Assembly: GCA_019424905.1 (NCBI GenBank)
Contig: JAHYYP010000007.1
Location: 1-64,000 of the forward strand
Reading direction: 5' to 3'
From: Collinsella sp.
GTDB lineage: Bacteria > Actinomycetota > Coriobacteriia > Coriobacteriales > Coriobacteriaceae
Length of the DNA: 64,000 nt
Both the position numbers and the translations under genes were made by a program. Each line of letters begins with the position of its first letter. Positions within the stretch are counted from its first letter, which is position 1. Positions 9,346-17,104 of the stretch are shown one piece after another. The notes beneath the pieces were generated by a model. The model ran no database searches. It had not been told where the DNA came from and saw nothing but the letters and a program-made list of their open reading frames with translations.

Positions 9346-10217
9346 GCGATATGAATGCAACGCCCGCAACCGAGGCGGCCACGTCCGACACCCCCCAGGA
9401 CTTTCTGTCGAGCGTGGGGGAGAGCGAGAGGCGCGTGCGCGTGAGCGGCAAGGCCGTGAGCGACGAGGTCGTGCTCTCCGCCAAGGACGTCAACGTGTAC
9501 TATGGCGACCACCATGCGCTGCACAATACGTCGCTCGACTTCCACAAGGGTGAGATCACGGCGCTCATCGGGCCTTCGGGCTGCGGCAAGTCGACCTTCT
9601 TGCGTAGCCTCAACCTGATGAATCGCGAGATTCGCCGCTGTCGCGTGGAGGGCGAGATCAACTACCGCGGGCGCAACGTGAACACCAAGACCGAGAACAC
9701 GTACGAGCTGCGTCGCTCCATCGGCATGGTGTTCCAGCAGCCAAACCCCTTCCGCAAGTCCATTCGCGACAACATCACCTTTGCGCCCAAGCGCCACGGC
9801 ATCACCGACCGTGACGAGCTCGACCGCATGGTCGAGGAAAGTCTGCGCGGTGCCGCGCTGTGGGACGAGGTCAAAGACAAGCTCGACAAGAGCGCCTACG
9901 CGCTTTCGGGCGGTCAGCAGCAGCGTCTGTGCATTGCGCGCACGCTGGCGCTCAACCCCGACGTAATCCTGTTTGACGAGCCCTGCTCGGCGCTCGACCC
10001 CATCTCGACGCTGGCGATCGAGGACCTCATGTCGTCGATCGTGGCCGACCGCGCCATCGTCATCGTGACGCACAACATGGAGCAGGCGTCGCGCGTGTCC
10101 AACCGCACGGCGTTTTTCTACATGGGCGATATGGTCGAGTACGACGAGACCGACGAGATTTTCCAACGGCCCAAGGATAAGCGGCTGAATGATTACCTCA
10201 CCGGCATGTTCTCCTAG
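9342..10217 (+). CDS. pstB: Phosphate ABC transporter ATPase
   Basis: This 291-aa ATPase energises PstSCA. Walker A is GPSGCGKST (residues 77-85), the Q-loop is VFQQPNPF, the signature is LSGGQQQR, Walker B is VILFDEPCSALDP, and the H-loop is IVTHNM. The PCSALDP variant and the TGMFS ending are typical of PstB. About 40 residues (rich in Ala, Thr, Ser and acids) precede the domain, longer than most PstB. No internal start is better supported, since the ATG overlaps the pstA stop. No phoU follows here; the operon ends at a terminator at 10274. Confidence 0.95.
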   Translation: MSDMNATPATEAATSDTPQDFLSSVGESERRVRVSGKAVSDEVVLSAKDVNVYYGDHHALHNTSLDFHKGEITALIGPSGCGKSTFLRSLNLMNREIRRCRVEGEINYRGRNVNTKTENTYELRRSIGMVFQQPNPFRKSIRDNITFAPKRHGITDRDELDRMVEESLRGAALWDEVKDKLDKSAYALSGGQQQRLCIARTLALNPDVILFDEPCSALDPISTLAIEDLMSSIVADRAIVIVTHNMEQASRVSNRTAFFYMGDMVEYDETDEIFQRPKDKRLNDYLTGMFS

Positions 10218-10273
10218 TCCGGGACATGCTTGAGGCCCGCGGCGGCCACGGTTGCCGCGGGACTGATTGGAGA

Positions 10274-10310
10274 GGCGGGTCATCTCTTGCGGGAGATGGC
10301 CCGCCTTTTT
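10274..10310 (+). terminator. Intrinsic terminator of the pst operon
   Basis: GGCGGGTCATCTC pairs with GGGAGATGGCCCGCC around a short loop, followed by TTTTT. It lies 60 bases after pstB. Confidence 0.85.
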
Positions 10311-10335
10311 GTGTCGTGTGCTGGTGCGCTTGCCC

Positions 10336-10376
10336 AAAACCACCACGAAGGCGCCCGTCCCCTTTGTGGTGGTTTT
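10336..10376. repeat. AAAACCACCAC..GTGGTGGTTTT palindromic repeat, copy 1
   Basis: AAAACCACCACGAAGG then CGCCCGTCC then CCTTTGTGGTGGTTTT forms a hairpin of about 16 bp. Four other copies with the same core lie at 23009, 52701 (reverse orientation), 53661 and 55704. Confidence 0.8.
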
Positions 10377-10420
10377 CGCTATCATGGAGAACGTTGAATT
10401 TCTACGAAGGAGCAGGGCAT

Positions 10421-12280
10421 ATGGCGATTCTTTTGGGATGCGATTCCGTCAGCCTAGAGTTTCCCACCAAGCATATTTTCGATAGCGTGACGCTCGGCGT
10501 GGGCGAGGGCGACCGCATTGGTATTGTCGGTAAAAACGGCGACGGCAAGTCGACGCTGCTGAGCGTGCTCGCCGGCACGCTGGAGCCCGATGACGGACGC
10601 GTGACGCACCGCCGCGGCATCACGATCGGCCTGCTCGGCCAAAAGGACCAGCTTGTCGATACCGATACCGTGCATCATGCCGTTGTGGGTGACGCCCCCG
10701 AGTACGAGTGGGCGTCGAGCCCCCGTACGCGCCAGATCCTCGCCGGCCTCATTAGCGATGTGCCCTGGGAGGGCATGGTAGGCGAGCTCTCGGGCGGTCA
10801 GCGCCGCCGCGTGGACCTCGCGCGCCTGCTGATCGGCGACTATGACGTGCTCATGCTCGATGAGCCCACCAACCATCTGGACATGCGCACCATCAACTGG
10901 CTTGCGCGTCACTTAAAGGCCCGCTGGCAGCGCGGTCAGGGCGCGATGCTCGTGGTCACGCACGATCGCTGGTTCTTGGACGAGGTCTGCACCAGCATGT
11001 GGGAGGTTCACGACGGCCAGGTCGATCCCTTCGAGGGCGGCTATTCGGCATATATCCTGCAGCGCGTGGAACGCGACCGCATGGCCGCGGTTACCGAGGA
11101 GCGCCGTCGCAACATGGCACGTAAGGAGCTCGCGTGGCTGAGCCGCGGTGCCCAGGCGCGCTCCACCAAGCCCAAGTTTCGCGTGGATGCCGCTCGCGAG
11201 CTGATCGCCGACGTGCCGCCCGTGCGTGACGAGCTGGAGCTCAAGCGCCTGGCCGTGAGCCGCCTGGGCAAGCAGGTTATCGATGTGGTCGACGTGGACG
11301 CCGGCTATGCGGATACCGATGGCGCGCCCAAGCAGGTGCTCAACGACGTGACCTGGCTCATTGGTGCGGGCGACCGCTATGGTCTTTTGGGCGAGAACGG
11401 CGCCGGCAAGTCGACTTTGCTCGACGTGATCCAGGGCAAGATCGCGCCCCTGCGCGGCCGCGTGAAGATCGGCCAGACGGTGCGCTTTGGCGTGCTGTCG
11501 CAGCAGCTCGAGGAGCTCGAACCCTACATGGGCGACACGATCCGCGAGGTGCTCAGCCACTATAAGAAGTACTACGTCATTGACGGCAAGGAGACTTCAC
11601 CCGAGAAGCTCTGCGAGCGTCTGGGCTTTACGACGCAGCAGCTCTGGAGCCGCATCGGCGATCTTTCGGGCGGCCAGCGCCGTCGCCTGTCGCTGCTGCT
11701 GACGATCCTGGACGAGCCCAACGTGCTCATCCTGGACGAGCCCGGCAACGACCTGGATACCGACATGCTGGCGATTGTCGAGGACTTGCTGGACGGCTGG
11801 CCCGGCACGCTGATTCTGGTGACGCACGACCGCTTTTTGATGGAGCGCGTGACCGACCAGCAGTGGGCGCTGCTCGACGGCCACCTGACGCATATGCCCG
11901 GCGGCGTCGACCAGTACCTGCGCCTGTGCAACGCCACCGCCGAGGGCGAGCCCGTGGGTGCACCGAGCGCCAAGACCGGTACGTTCGACACCGGTGCCGC
12001 GGCGGCTGCGGCCGAAAAGCCCAAGTCGAGCGGTCAGCCCAACGGCCTTTCCAATGCCGAGCGCCAAAAGCTCCGTCGTGAGGTGAGCTCGCTCGAGCGC
12101 AAGATGGAAACGCAGCGCGCTCGCGTGGAGGAGGCCGAGGCCGCCATGGCCCAGGTCGATCCCACCAACTACACGGCGCTGGGCGAGCAGCAGGCAAAGA
12201 TCGACGAGGCCCACGCCGCCATGGACGAGCTGGAGATGGCGTGGCTCGAGGCGAGTGAAAAGCTCGAGGGCGAGGAGTAG
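10421..12280 (+). CDS. ABC-F family ATPase, Uup-like
   Basis: The 619-aa protein has two fused ATPase domains and no membrane segments. Walker A motifs are GKNGDGKST (near residue 36) and GENGAGKST (near residue 325); the signatures are LSGGQRRR in both halves; Walker B regions are VLMLDEPTNHLD and VLILDEPGNDLD. A C-terminal coiled coil (residues 545-619, LSSLERKMETQ type) matches the Uup DNA-binding/tail domain. ABC-F proteins act on ribosomes or nucleic acids rather than transport. I start at ATG 10421 with GAAGGAG upstream; the frame is open earlier but those residues read through a repeat. Classed as Uup-like rather than an antibiotic-resistance type, with moderate certainty. Confidence 0.88.
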   Translation: MAILLGCDSVSLEFPTKHIFDSVTLGVGEGDRIGIVGKNGDGKSTLLSVLAGTLEPDDGRVTHRRGITIGLLGQKDQLVDTDTVHHAVVGDAPEYEWASSPRTRQILAGLISDVPWEGMVGELSGGQRRRVDLARLLIGDYDVLMLDEPTNHLDMRTINWLARHLKARWQRGQGAMLVVTHDRWFLDEVCTSMWEVHDGQVDPFEGGYSAYILQRVERDRMAAVTEERRRNMARKELAWLSRGAQARSTKPKFRVDAARELIADVPPVRDELELKRLAVSRLGKQVIDVVDVDAGYADTDGAPKQVLNDVTWLIGAGDRYGLLGENGAGKSTLLDVIQGKIAPLRGRVKIGQTVRFGVLSQQLEELEPYMGDTIREVLSHYKKYYVIDGKETSPEKLCERLGFTTQQLWSRIGDLSGGQRRRLSLLLTILDEPNVLILDEPGNDLDTDMLAIVEDLLDGWPGTLILVTHDRFLMERVTDQQWALLDGHLTHMPGGVDQYLRLCNATAEGEPVGAPSAKTGTFDTGAAAAAAEKPKSSGQPNGLSNAERQKLRREVSSLERKMETQRARVEEAEAAMAQVDPTNYTALGEQQAKIDEAHAAMDELEMAWLEASEKLEGEE

Positions 12281-12286
12281 GCGAGG

Positions 12287-13057
12287 ATGATCAAGGCCGC
12301 GTTTTTTGATATCGACGGCACGCTGCTGAGCTTTGAGACGCACCGGATTCCGGCGTCGGCGCAGCAGGTGCTCGACAGCTTTCACGAGCAGGGGATTGCG
12401 TGCGTCATTGCCACGGGTCGCCCGACCTACCAGATGCCCGATTGGCTGTTCGATCTTGGTTGGGATGCGTACATTACGCTTTCGGGCCAGCACTGTTTTG
12501 ATGCCGAGGGCGTTTACCGTAGCTGCCCGATCGATCCGGACGACGTTGCGGTGATTGTGGACCAGGTGGCCGAGGGGCGCTACGACTCGCTGTGCATGCA
12601 GGGCGAGAACTCGTTTGTGAACCGCCTGTCCGAGCGCGTGGTGACGGCCGGCAGCAACGCGGGAATTGTCTACCACGAGGAGCCGTTTGAGCACGCCTTT
12701 GACGCGCCGGTCTACCAGTTTTGCGCCTTTGTGGATCCGGCCGACGAGCATATCGTGACCGACGCCGTGTCGCATTCGCTCACCACGCGCTGGTGCGACC
12801 TGTTCTGCGACATTATTCCCGCTAACGGCGGCAAGGACCTGGGTGTGGCAGCGACGCTGGAGCGCCTGGGTGTCGACGCGAGCGAGGCGATCGCCTTTGG
12901 CGACGGCGAGAACGACCTGTCGATGTTCTCGGCCGTGGGCACGAGCGTGGCCATGGGCAACGCGCAGGATACCGTGAAGGCCGCGGCGACCTACGTGACG
13001 ACCGCCGTAGACGACGACGGCATTTACAACGCCGCCAAGCACTTTGGGCTTGTTTAG
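12287..13057 (+). CDS. HAD-superfamily Cof-type phosphatase
   Basis: This 256-aa HAD subfamily IIB protein starts MIKAAFFDIDGTLLSF (motif I with both Asp). IATGRPTYQMP is motif II, a C2-type cap spans roughly residues 80-180, and GGKDLG (motif III Lys) and FGDGENDLSMF (motif IV) follow. Cof/YidA-type enzymes dephosphorylate sugar phosphates or cofactors; the substrate is unknown. It begins 6 bases after the ABC-F stop, with GAGG upstream, so the two are probably cotranscribed. Confidence 0.87.
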   Translation: MIKAAFFDIDGTLLSFETHRIPASAQQVLDSFHEQGIACVIATGRPTYQMPDWLFDLGWDAYITLSGQHCFDAEGVYRSCPIDPDDVAVIVDQVAEGRYDSLCMQGENSFVNRLSERVVTAGSNAGIVYHEEPFEHAFDAPVYQFCAFVDPADEHIVTDAVSHSLTTRWCDLFCDIIPANGGKDLGVAATLERLGVDASEAIAFGDGENDLSMFSAVGTSVAMGNAQDTVKAAATYVTTAVDDDGIYNAAKHFGLV

Positions 13058-13071
13058 CTGCGGATTCGGCA

Positions 13072-13209
13072 CTCGGGGACGTTCCTTTTCTGCCGGCAGT
13101 TGGGGACACCCTTGCCAACCCGGCCGGCGAGTCGGCCAATCGGCAAAGACTGTCCCCGACATCTAGTCGTTTAAGAACGTCCCCAATGACCATGTTTTGT
13201 GAAACATGG
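13072..13209. repeat. GGGGACGTTCCTT repeat cluster plus CCATGTTT..AAACATGG inverted repeat
   Basis: The stretch holds CACTCGGGGACGTTCCTTTT, then GTTGGGGACACCC, and an opposing CTAGTCGTTTAAGAACGTCC, the same building blocks found at 50736-50876 and 63748-63797. An inverted repeat CCATGTTT-TGTG-AAACATGG follows at 13190-13209, upstream of the DtxR-type gene. Confidence 0.65.
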
Positions 13210-13243
13210 TTAACTTTCTGAACAATTTAGTAAGACACGGGCA

Positions 13244-13274
13244 ACTTTTGCGGTAAAGTAAATCAAGCAAAAGT
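13244..13274. promoter_or_regulatory. Perfect inverted repeat upstream of the DtxR-type regulator
   Basis: ACTTTTGC (13244-13251) and GCAAAAGT (13267-13274) are exact reverse complements 15 bases apart, 40 bases before the start codon of the regulator at 13314. The region between is AT-rich. The position fits an autoregulatory operator; this is inferred, and the sequence does not match the classical DtxR or MntR box. Confidence 0.4.
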
Positions 13275-13313
13275 ATCCAAAGGCTAACTAGAAGCCATCG
13301 CGAAAGGCGGCCC

Positions 13314-13703
13314 ATGGCCCTACGTGAATCCGGAGAAGACTATCTCGAATCTATTTATGTGCTCTCGGAGCGCCAGGGCGTCGTTCGCTCGATTGACGTT
13401 GCCGAATACCTGGGCGTAACCAAGGCGAGCGTCTCTAAAGCCATGGCGACGCTGGAGAACAACGGCTATGTCGAAATGGGTAAACGCGACGTTCATCTGA
13501 CGGAGCGTGGCCTGGAGGTCGCTCGCCAAATGTGGGAGCGCCATTGCTTTTTTGTTGGGCTGCTCGAGGACGCAGGCGTTTCGGAAGAGGTTGCCTCGCA
13601 AGAGGGGTGTCACATGGAGCACTGCCTGAGCGAGGAAAGCTTTGAGAAGCTAAGGGCAATGCTGGGCCGGGACGGCACATCGGCCCCAACAATGACTGAC
13701 TAA
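13314..13703 (+). CDS. DtxR/MntR-family metal-dependent transcriptional regulator
   Basis: The 129-aa protein has the DtxR winged helix (ESGEDYLESIYVLSE, then SIDVAEYLGVTKASVSKAMATLENNGYVEM, residues 5-65) followed by the metal-binding/dimerisation region containing ASQEGCHMEHCLSEESFEKL (residues 94-115), where Glu, Cys, His and Glu are the usual metal ligands. The C-terminal SH3-like domain is absent, as in many clostridial-type members. It likely represses or controls metal uptake or efflux in response to Fe or Mn. It converges on the P1B-ATPase gene. The start has GAAAGGCGG upstream. Confidence 0.88.
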   Translation: MALRESGEDYLESIYVLSERQGVVRSIDVAEYLGVTKASVSKAMATLENNGYVEMGKRDVHLTERGLEVARQMWERHCFFVGLLEDAGVSEEVASQEGCHMEHCLSEESFEKLRAMLGRDGTSAPTMTD

Positions 13704-13839
13704 CGTTCCCCCAGTAGCGCGCCGTTCGCGCAAAGCGCGAACCAGCGACCGGGACAGGAGGCCCTACCAACCAAGTCTAACTCAGCCAAGGAACCCCGCC
13801 AGCAAGCGATGCCCAAGAACCGTCAGCAACGTCACCGCA

Positions 13840-13968
13840 GGCCGGGGCCGGGCTTGGTTTTGAAAACATTCCGCAGACCAGAAGTGCCCCCGTTCGTAGC
13901 TCCGAAGGAGCAGAACGGGGGCACTTCATTGGTCGAGGACGTTTTCAAAACCAAGCCCGGTCCCGGCC
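13840..13968. repeat. 129-bp near-perfect inverted repeat between convergent genes
   Basis: The outer arms (28 bases each, 13840-13867 and 13941-13968) differ at one position: GGCCGGGGCCGGGCTTGG against the reverse complement GGCCGGGACCGGGCTTGG, both continuing TTTTGAAAAC. Inner arms GAAGTGCCCCCGTTC and GAACGGGGGCACTTC are exact. It would fold into one long hairpin, and it sits between the DtxR gene and the convergent P1B-ATPase gene. Confidence 0.8.
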
Positions 13969-13984
13969 GGAGGGACCACAGGCG

Positions 13985-15937
13985 CTACAGGTTCTTGACA
14001 CCCATCGCGCGCATGGCGTTCAGGATAGCGATGATCGCCACGCCTACGTCGCCAAAGACGGCAAGCCACATATTGGCGATACCCAGCGCTGCCAGCACAA
14101 GGATCAGCAGCTTAATGCCCAGCGCAAAGATTATGTTCTGCCAAACAATCGACATGGTCTTGCGCGCCACGCGGATCGCGCGGGAAATGTTGGACGGCTT
14201 GTCGTCCATCAGCACCACGTCGGCGGCCTCGATCGCGGCGTCGGAGCCCATGGCGCCCATGGCAATGCCCACATCGGCGCGCGTAAGCACAGGAGCGTCG
14301 TTGATACCGTCGCCGACAAAGGCGAGCTTGCCCTTGCCACTTTCGGCCGCGAGTAGCGCCTCAACGCGCTCGACCTTGTCGCCCGGCAGGAGCTGCGCGT
14401 GGAACTCGTCGAGACCGAGTTGCTTGGCCACAGACGCTGCAACTTCCTCGCGGTCGCCCGTGAGCATGACGGTGCGGTTGATACCGGCGGCATGCAGGTC
14501 GCGAATCGTTTGCTCCGCATCGGCCTTAACGGTGTCTGCAATCACGATGTGGCCGGCGTACACGCCGTCAACGAGCACGTGGAGGATCGTGCCGACAACC
14601 TCACAGTCCGGTGCTTCAACGCCGGCCGCGGCGAGCATCTTGGCGTTGCCAACGACGACGTGCTTGCCGTCGATGGTTGCCGTCACGCCGTGGCCCGCGT
14701 CGTTGGCGGAGTCGCTCACGCGCTTGGGGTCGACCTCGCCCTGGTAGGCGGTGCGCACCGACTGCGCGATGGGGTGATCGGAGAACGACTCAGCAAGGGC
14801 TGCGACTTCGAGCAGCGACTGCTCGGTATAGCCAGCCTCGGGGTGCACCGCGACGACTGAGAACGTGCCGTTGGTGAGGGTGCCCGTTTTGTCGAAGACG
14901 ATGGTGTCCACCTCGGCGAGCGTCTCGAGGTAGTTGGAGCCCTTGATGAGAACGCCCAGCTTGGACGCGCCGCCGATGCCGCCAAAGAAACTCAACGGTA
15001 CGCTGATCACGAGGGCGCACGGGCAGCTGACGACCAGGAAGGTCAGGCCGCGCAGGATCCAATCGGACCAAGCGCCAGTCACCAGGCCGCCGCCAAGCGC
15101 GAGCACCGCGGCAGCGCCAGTGACGGCGGGGGTGTAGACGCGGGCAAAGCGCGTGATGAAGTTATCGGTGCGCGCCTTCTTTTCGCTGGCATTCTCCACG
15201 AGCTCCAGAACACGCGCGACGGTTGACTCGCCAAAGGGCTTGGTGGTGCGCACGTGGATGAGGCCCGTCATGTTGATGCAGCCGCTGATGATATCGTCGC
15301 CGGTCTTGGCGGGGCGGGGGACTGACTCGCCCGTGAGCGCGGCGGTGTCGAGCTGGGTTTCGCCCTCGACGATGACGCCGTCGATAGGCACGCGCTCGCC
15401 GGGTTTGACCACGATCACGGTGCCGACGGCGATGTCATCGGGAAAGACCTGTTCGAGTGTGCCGTCGGCTTGCTCGACGTTAGCGTAGTCGGGCGCGATG
15501 TCCATCATGGCACTGATCGACTTGCGGCTCTTGCCCACGGCGTATGCCTGGAACAGCTCGCCGACCTGGTAGAACAACATGACGGCGGCGCCTTCGGCCA
15601 TGTGCGGGTCGGTATCGGGGAAGAGCACCATGGCAAACGCGCCGATGGTTGCGACTGCCATAAGGAAGCTCTCGTCGAAGGCCTTGCCGCGGCGGATATT
15701 ATTGAATGCCTTTTGCAGTACGTCGTAGCCGGCAATCAAAAACGGCACGAGGAACAGCACAAAGCTGGCGTAGATGTTGCCCGGGGTGCCGAATGCGGCG
15801 GTGAGGGTGCCGAGCTCATCGAGGGCGTACACCACGACAAAAATGCCCAGCGCTACCAGGATGCGGTTACGCTTATGCTCGAGCGACTCTTTTTTCTTGC
15901 GCTTCTTCTTTTTCTTTTTGGGGTCGGCGGTGGCCAT
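13985..15937 (-). CDS. Heavy-metal-translocating P1B-type ATPase (Zn/Cd/Pb class)
   Basis: This 650-aa efflux pump has the CPC ion motif in VVSCPCALVISVP, phosphorylation motif DKTGTLTNG, SDHPIAQSV (HP locus), TGDR and GDGINDAPVL. The CPC plus this helix pattern suits Zn/Cd/Pb export. The N-terminus is a Lys-rich stretch (KKKKKKRKKK) directly before the first membrane helix; the usual N-terminal HMA domain is missing and is instead encoded separately at 16038. The start at 15937 is chosen for the GGGAGGA ribosome site 10 bases upstream; an earlier in-frame start at 16006 lies before an operator-like site (15961-15980) and is less likely. Confidence 0.92.
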   Translation of the reverse strand: MATADPKKKKKKRKKKESLEHKRNRILVALGIFVVVYALDELGTLTAAFGTPGNIYASFVLFLVPFLIAGYDVLQKAFNNIRRGKAFDESFLMAVATIGAFAMVLFPDTDPHMAEGAAVMLFYQVGELFQAYAVGKSRKSISAMMDIAPDYANVEQADGTLEQVFPDDIAVGTVIVVKPGERVPIDGVIVEGETQLDTAALTGESVPRPAKTGDDIISGCINMTGLIHVRTTKPFGESTVARVLELVENASEKKARTDNFITRFARVYTPAVTGAAAVLALGGGLVTGAWSDWILRGLTFLVVSCPCALVISVPLSFFGGIGGASKLGVLIKGSNYLETLAEVDTIVFDKTGTLTNGTFSVVAVHPEAGYTEQSLLEVAALAESFSDHPIAQSVRTAYQGEVDPKRVSDSANDAGHGVTATIDGKHVVVGNAKMLAAAGVEAPDCEVVGTILHVLVDGVYAGHIVIADTVKADAEQTIRDLHAAGINRTVMLTGDREEVAASVAKQLGLDEFHAQLLPGDKVERVEALLAAESGKGKLAFVGDGINDAPVLTRADVGIAMGAMGSDAAIEAADVVLMDDKPSNISRAIRVARKTMSIVWQNIIFALGIKLLILVLAALGIANMWLAVFGDVGVAIIAILNAMRAMGVKNL

Positions 15938-15960
15938 GACTCGTATCCTCCCATTTGAAT

Positions 15961-15980
15961 GTATGAACACTCGCTCATGT
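15961..15980. promoter_or_regulatory. ArsR/SmtB-type operator upstream of the P1B-ATPase
   Basis: GTATGAACACTCGCTCATGT has the 6-8-6 layout (xTATGA..TCATxT) and the GAACA core of the two operators at the arsR promoter. It lies 24 bases before the ATPase start codon, so the ArsR protein at 16320 probably represses the pump from its own promoter. Confidence 0.6.
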
Positions 15981-15993
15981 AATTTCGCGAGCA

Positions 15994-16015
15994 AAGGCCG
16001 CGACAAGCGCGGCCT
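15994..16015 (-). terminator. Hairpin after the HMA gene
   Basis: On the minus strand AAGGCCGCG-CTTGT-CGCGGCCTT is followed by TGCT. It lies 22 bases after the stop of the HMA gene and may separate the arsR-HMA unit from the ATPase gene. The T tail is weak. Confidence 0.45.
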
Positions 16016-16037
16016 TGCAGGTTGGCGTAAACCTTGG

Positions 16038-16256
16038 CTAGAGAATAATCTCGCAGTCCGGCTCGGCGTCGGCCGTAAACTCTACAACGCGGTCGAGCAC
16101 CTCGTCGAACTCGGCATCGTCGGCCTCGAGCGTCAGCTTCTGGGTCATAAAGTTGACGGACACGGATTTGACGCCCTCGAGCTTGGCCAGCTCGTCCTGA
16201 AGCTCGCGCGCGCAGTTGGCGCAGTCGATCTCGTCGAGCTTAAACTGCTTTTTCAT
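16038..16256 (-). CDS. Free-standing heavy-metal-associated (HMA) domain protein
   Basis: This 72-aa protein is essentially one HMA fold. Its metal site is DCANC (residues 11-15), a CxxC-type motif with Ala-Asn between the Cys residues and an Asp before them. It ends with an acidic tail containing DCEIIL. Such proteins act as soluble metal carriers or as the detached N-terminal domain of P1B-ATPases. It lies between arsR and the ATPase in the same orientation, and the ATPase lacks its own HMA domain, so the two probably work together. The start has GGAAAGG-like sequence (GGGAAAGGAACCCACC) upstream. Confidence 0.85.
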   Translation of the reverse strand: MKKQFKLDEIDCANCARELQDELAKLEGVKSVSVNFMTQKLTLEADDAEFDEVLDRVVEFTADAEPDCEIIL

Positions 16257-16319
16257 GGTGGGTTCCTTTCCCTGTTTTTGCGGCTTGGGTGCAGGCCGCG
16301 CTGGTACCGTGGTTGGTTA

Positions 16320-16685
16320 CTATTCGCAGATATGGCTCATGCCCTGGTTGAGCATGGTGTAGACGTGATCGTCGGCAAGCGAGTAGAGGATGTTACGGCC
16401 GTCGCGGCGAAACTTGACCAGGTGCGACTGCTTAAGCGTGCGCAGCTGGTGCGACACCGCGGACTGCGAGGTCTCGGTCCCTTCGGCGATGTCTGCCACG
16501 CAGAGCTCGCGGCCCATGAGGGCGTAGAGAATCTTGATACGCGTGGTGTCGCTGAAGACCTTGAACAGGTCGGCGAGGTCGTAGAGAAGTTCCTCGTCGG
16601 GAAGGTCCTCGGGCGAGCAGGTGGTGGGAACGATCGGCTCGGTGGCCTCGATGCCAGTCTTTGTTTCATCAGCGTGATCGCTCAT
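16320..16685 (-). CDS. ArsR/SmtB-family metal-sensing repressor
   Basis: The 121-aa winged-helix repressor has RIKILYALMGRELCVADIAEGTETSQSAVSHQLRTL (in pieces, residues 48-84), the ArsR DNA-binding region with an ELCVxD-type Cys in the recognition core. The end DDHVYTMLNQGMSHICE supplies Asp and His ligands of the alpha-5 site seen in Zn/Cd sensors such as SmtB and CzrA. A roughly 30-residue acidic N-terminal extension has a Cys (TTCSPEDLP), as in CadC-type sensors. It should release DNA when Zn or Cd binds. It is autoregulated: its promoter contains two operators (16700-16759). Confidence 0.92.
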   Translation of the reverse strand: MSDHADETKTGIEATEPIVPTTCSPEDLPDEELLYDLADLFKVFSDTTRIKILYALMGRELCVADIAEGTETSQSAVSHQLRTLKQSHLVKFRRDGRNILYSLADDHVYTMLNQGMSHICE

Positions 16686-16699
16686 TGCAACATCCTTTC

Positions 16700-16759
16700 A
16701 TATGAACATGCGCTCATATAACTTACTTCCGAGTATATGAGCGCATGTTCATATGTCAA
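16700..16759 (-). promoter_or_regulatory. arsR promoter with two ArsR operators
   Basis: ATATGAACATGCGCTCATAT (16700-16719) and its exact reverse complement (16735-16754) form an inverted pair; both match the ArsR/SmtB operator layout. On the minus strand TTGACA (16754-16759) and TATACT (16732-16737) are 16 bases apart, a near-consensus promoter, and the second operator fills the spacer. The first operator sits just before the ribosome site of arsR. Repressor binding would directly block RNA polymerase. Confidence 0.85.
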
Positions 16760-17104
16760 TATCGTTTAGGCAATCCGTCGTACAAAATGATGAGGAAAAG
16801 CGGACGAGATCCCGGACTAAGCGGTTTTGATAGGTGATACCGGGGTGGGTGCCCCTGCGCCGTGCAAAAAATGGAGTATTCTGCAACGATAGGGGGTCTG
16901 TTAATTTATCGCAGGCCAAATAATGCAGTTAAAGAGTTATCTTAGGGTGGTAAACCGATGAGTTCTTCCTCAAATGTTGCCTAACGTTCTCACGCAAGAG
17001 TGATTTCGCTTCACTTTTGGATCCGTTCGAGGGTGATGGACACCCGGCTCAGCTGAATACTCGCAATTTTGCACGCCGCTAGGGTACCCACCTTGTTAGT
17101 CAGC
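16760..17104. other. Intergenic region upstream of arsR
   Basis: These 345 bases are relatively AT-rich and hold no convincing ORF or RNA. They lie between the arsR promoter and the 3' end of the minus-strand gene at 17105. I see no clear terminator for that gene. Confidence 0.4.
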
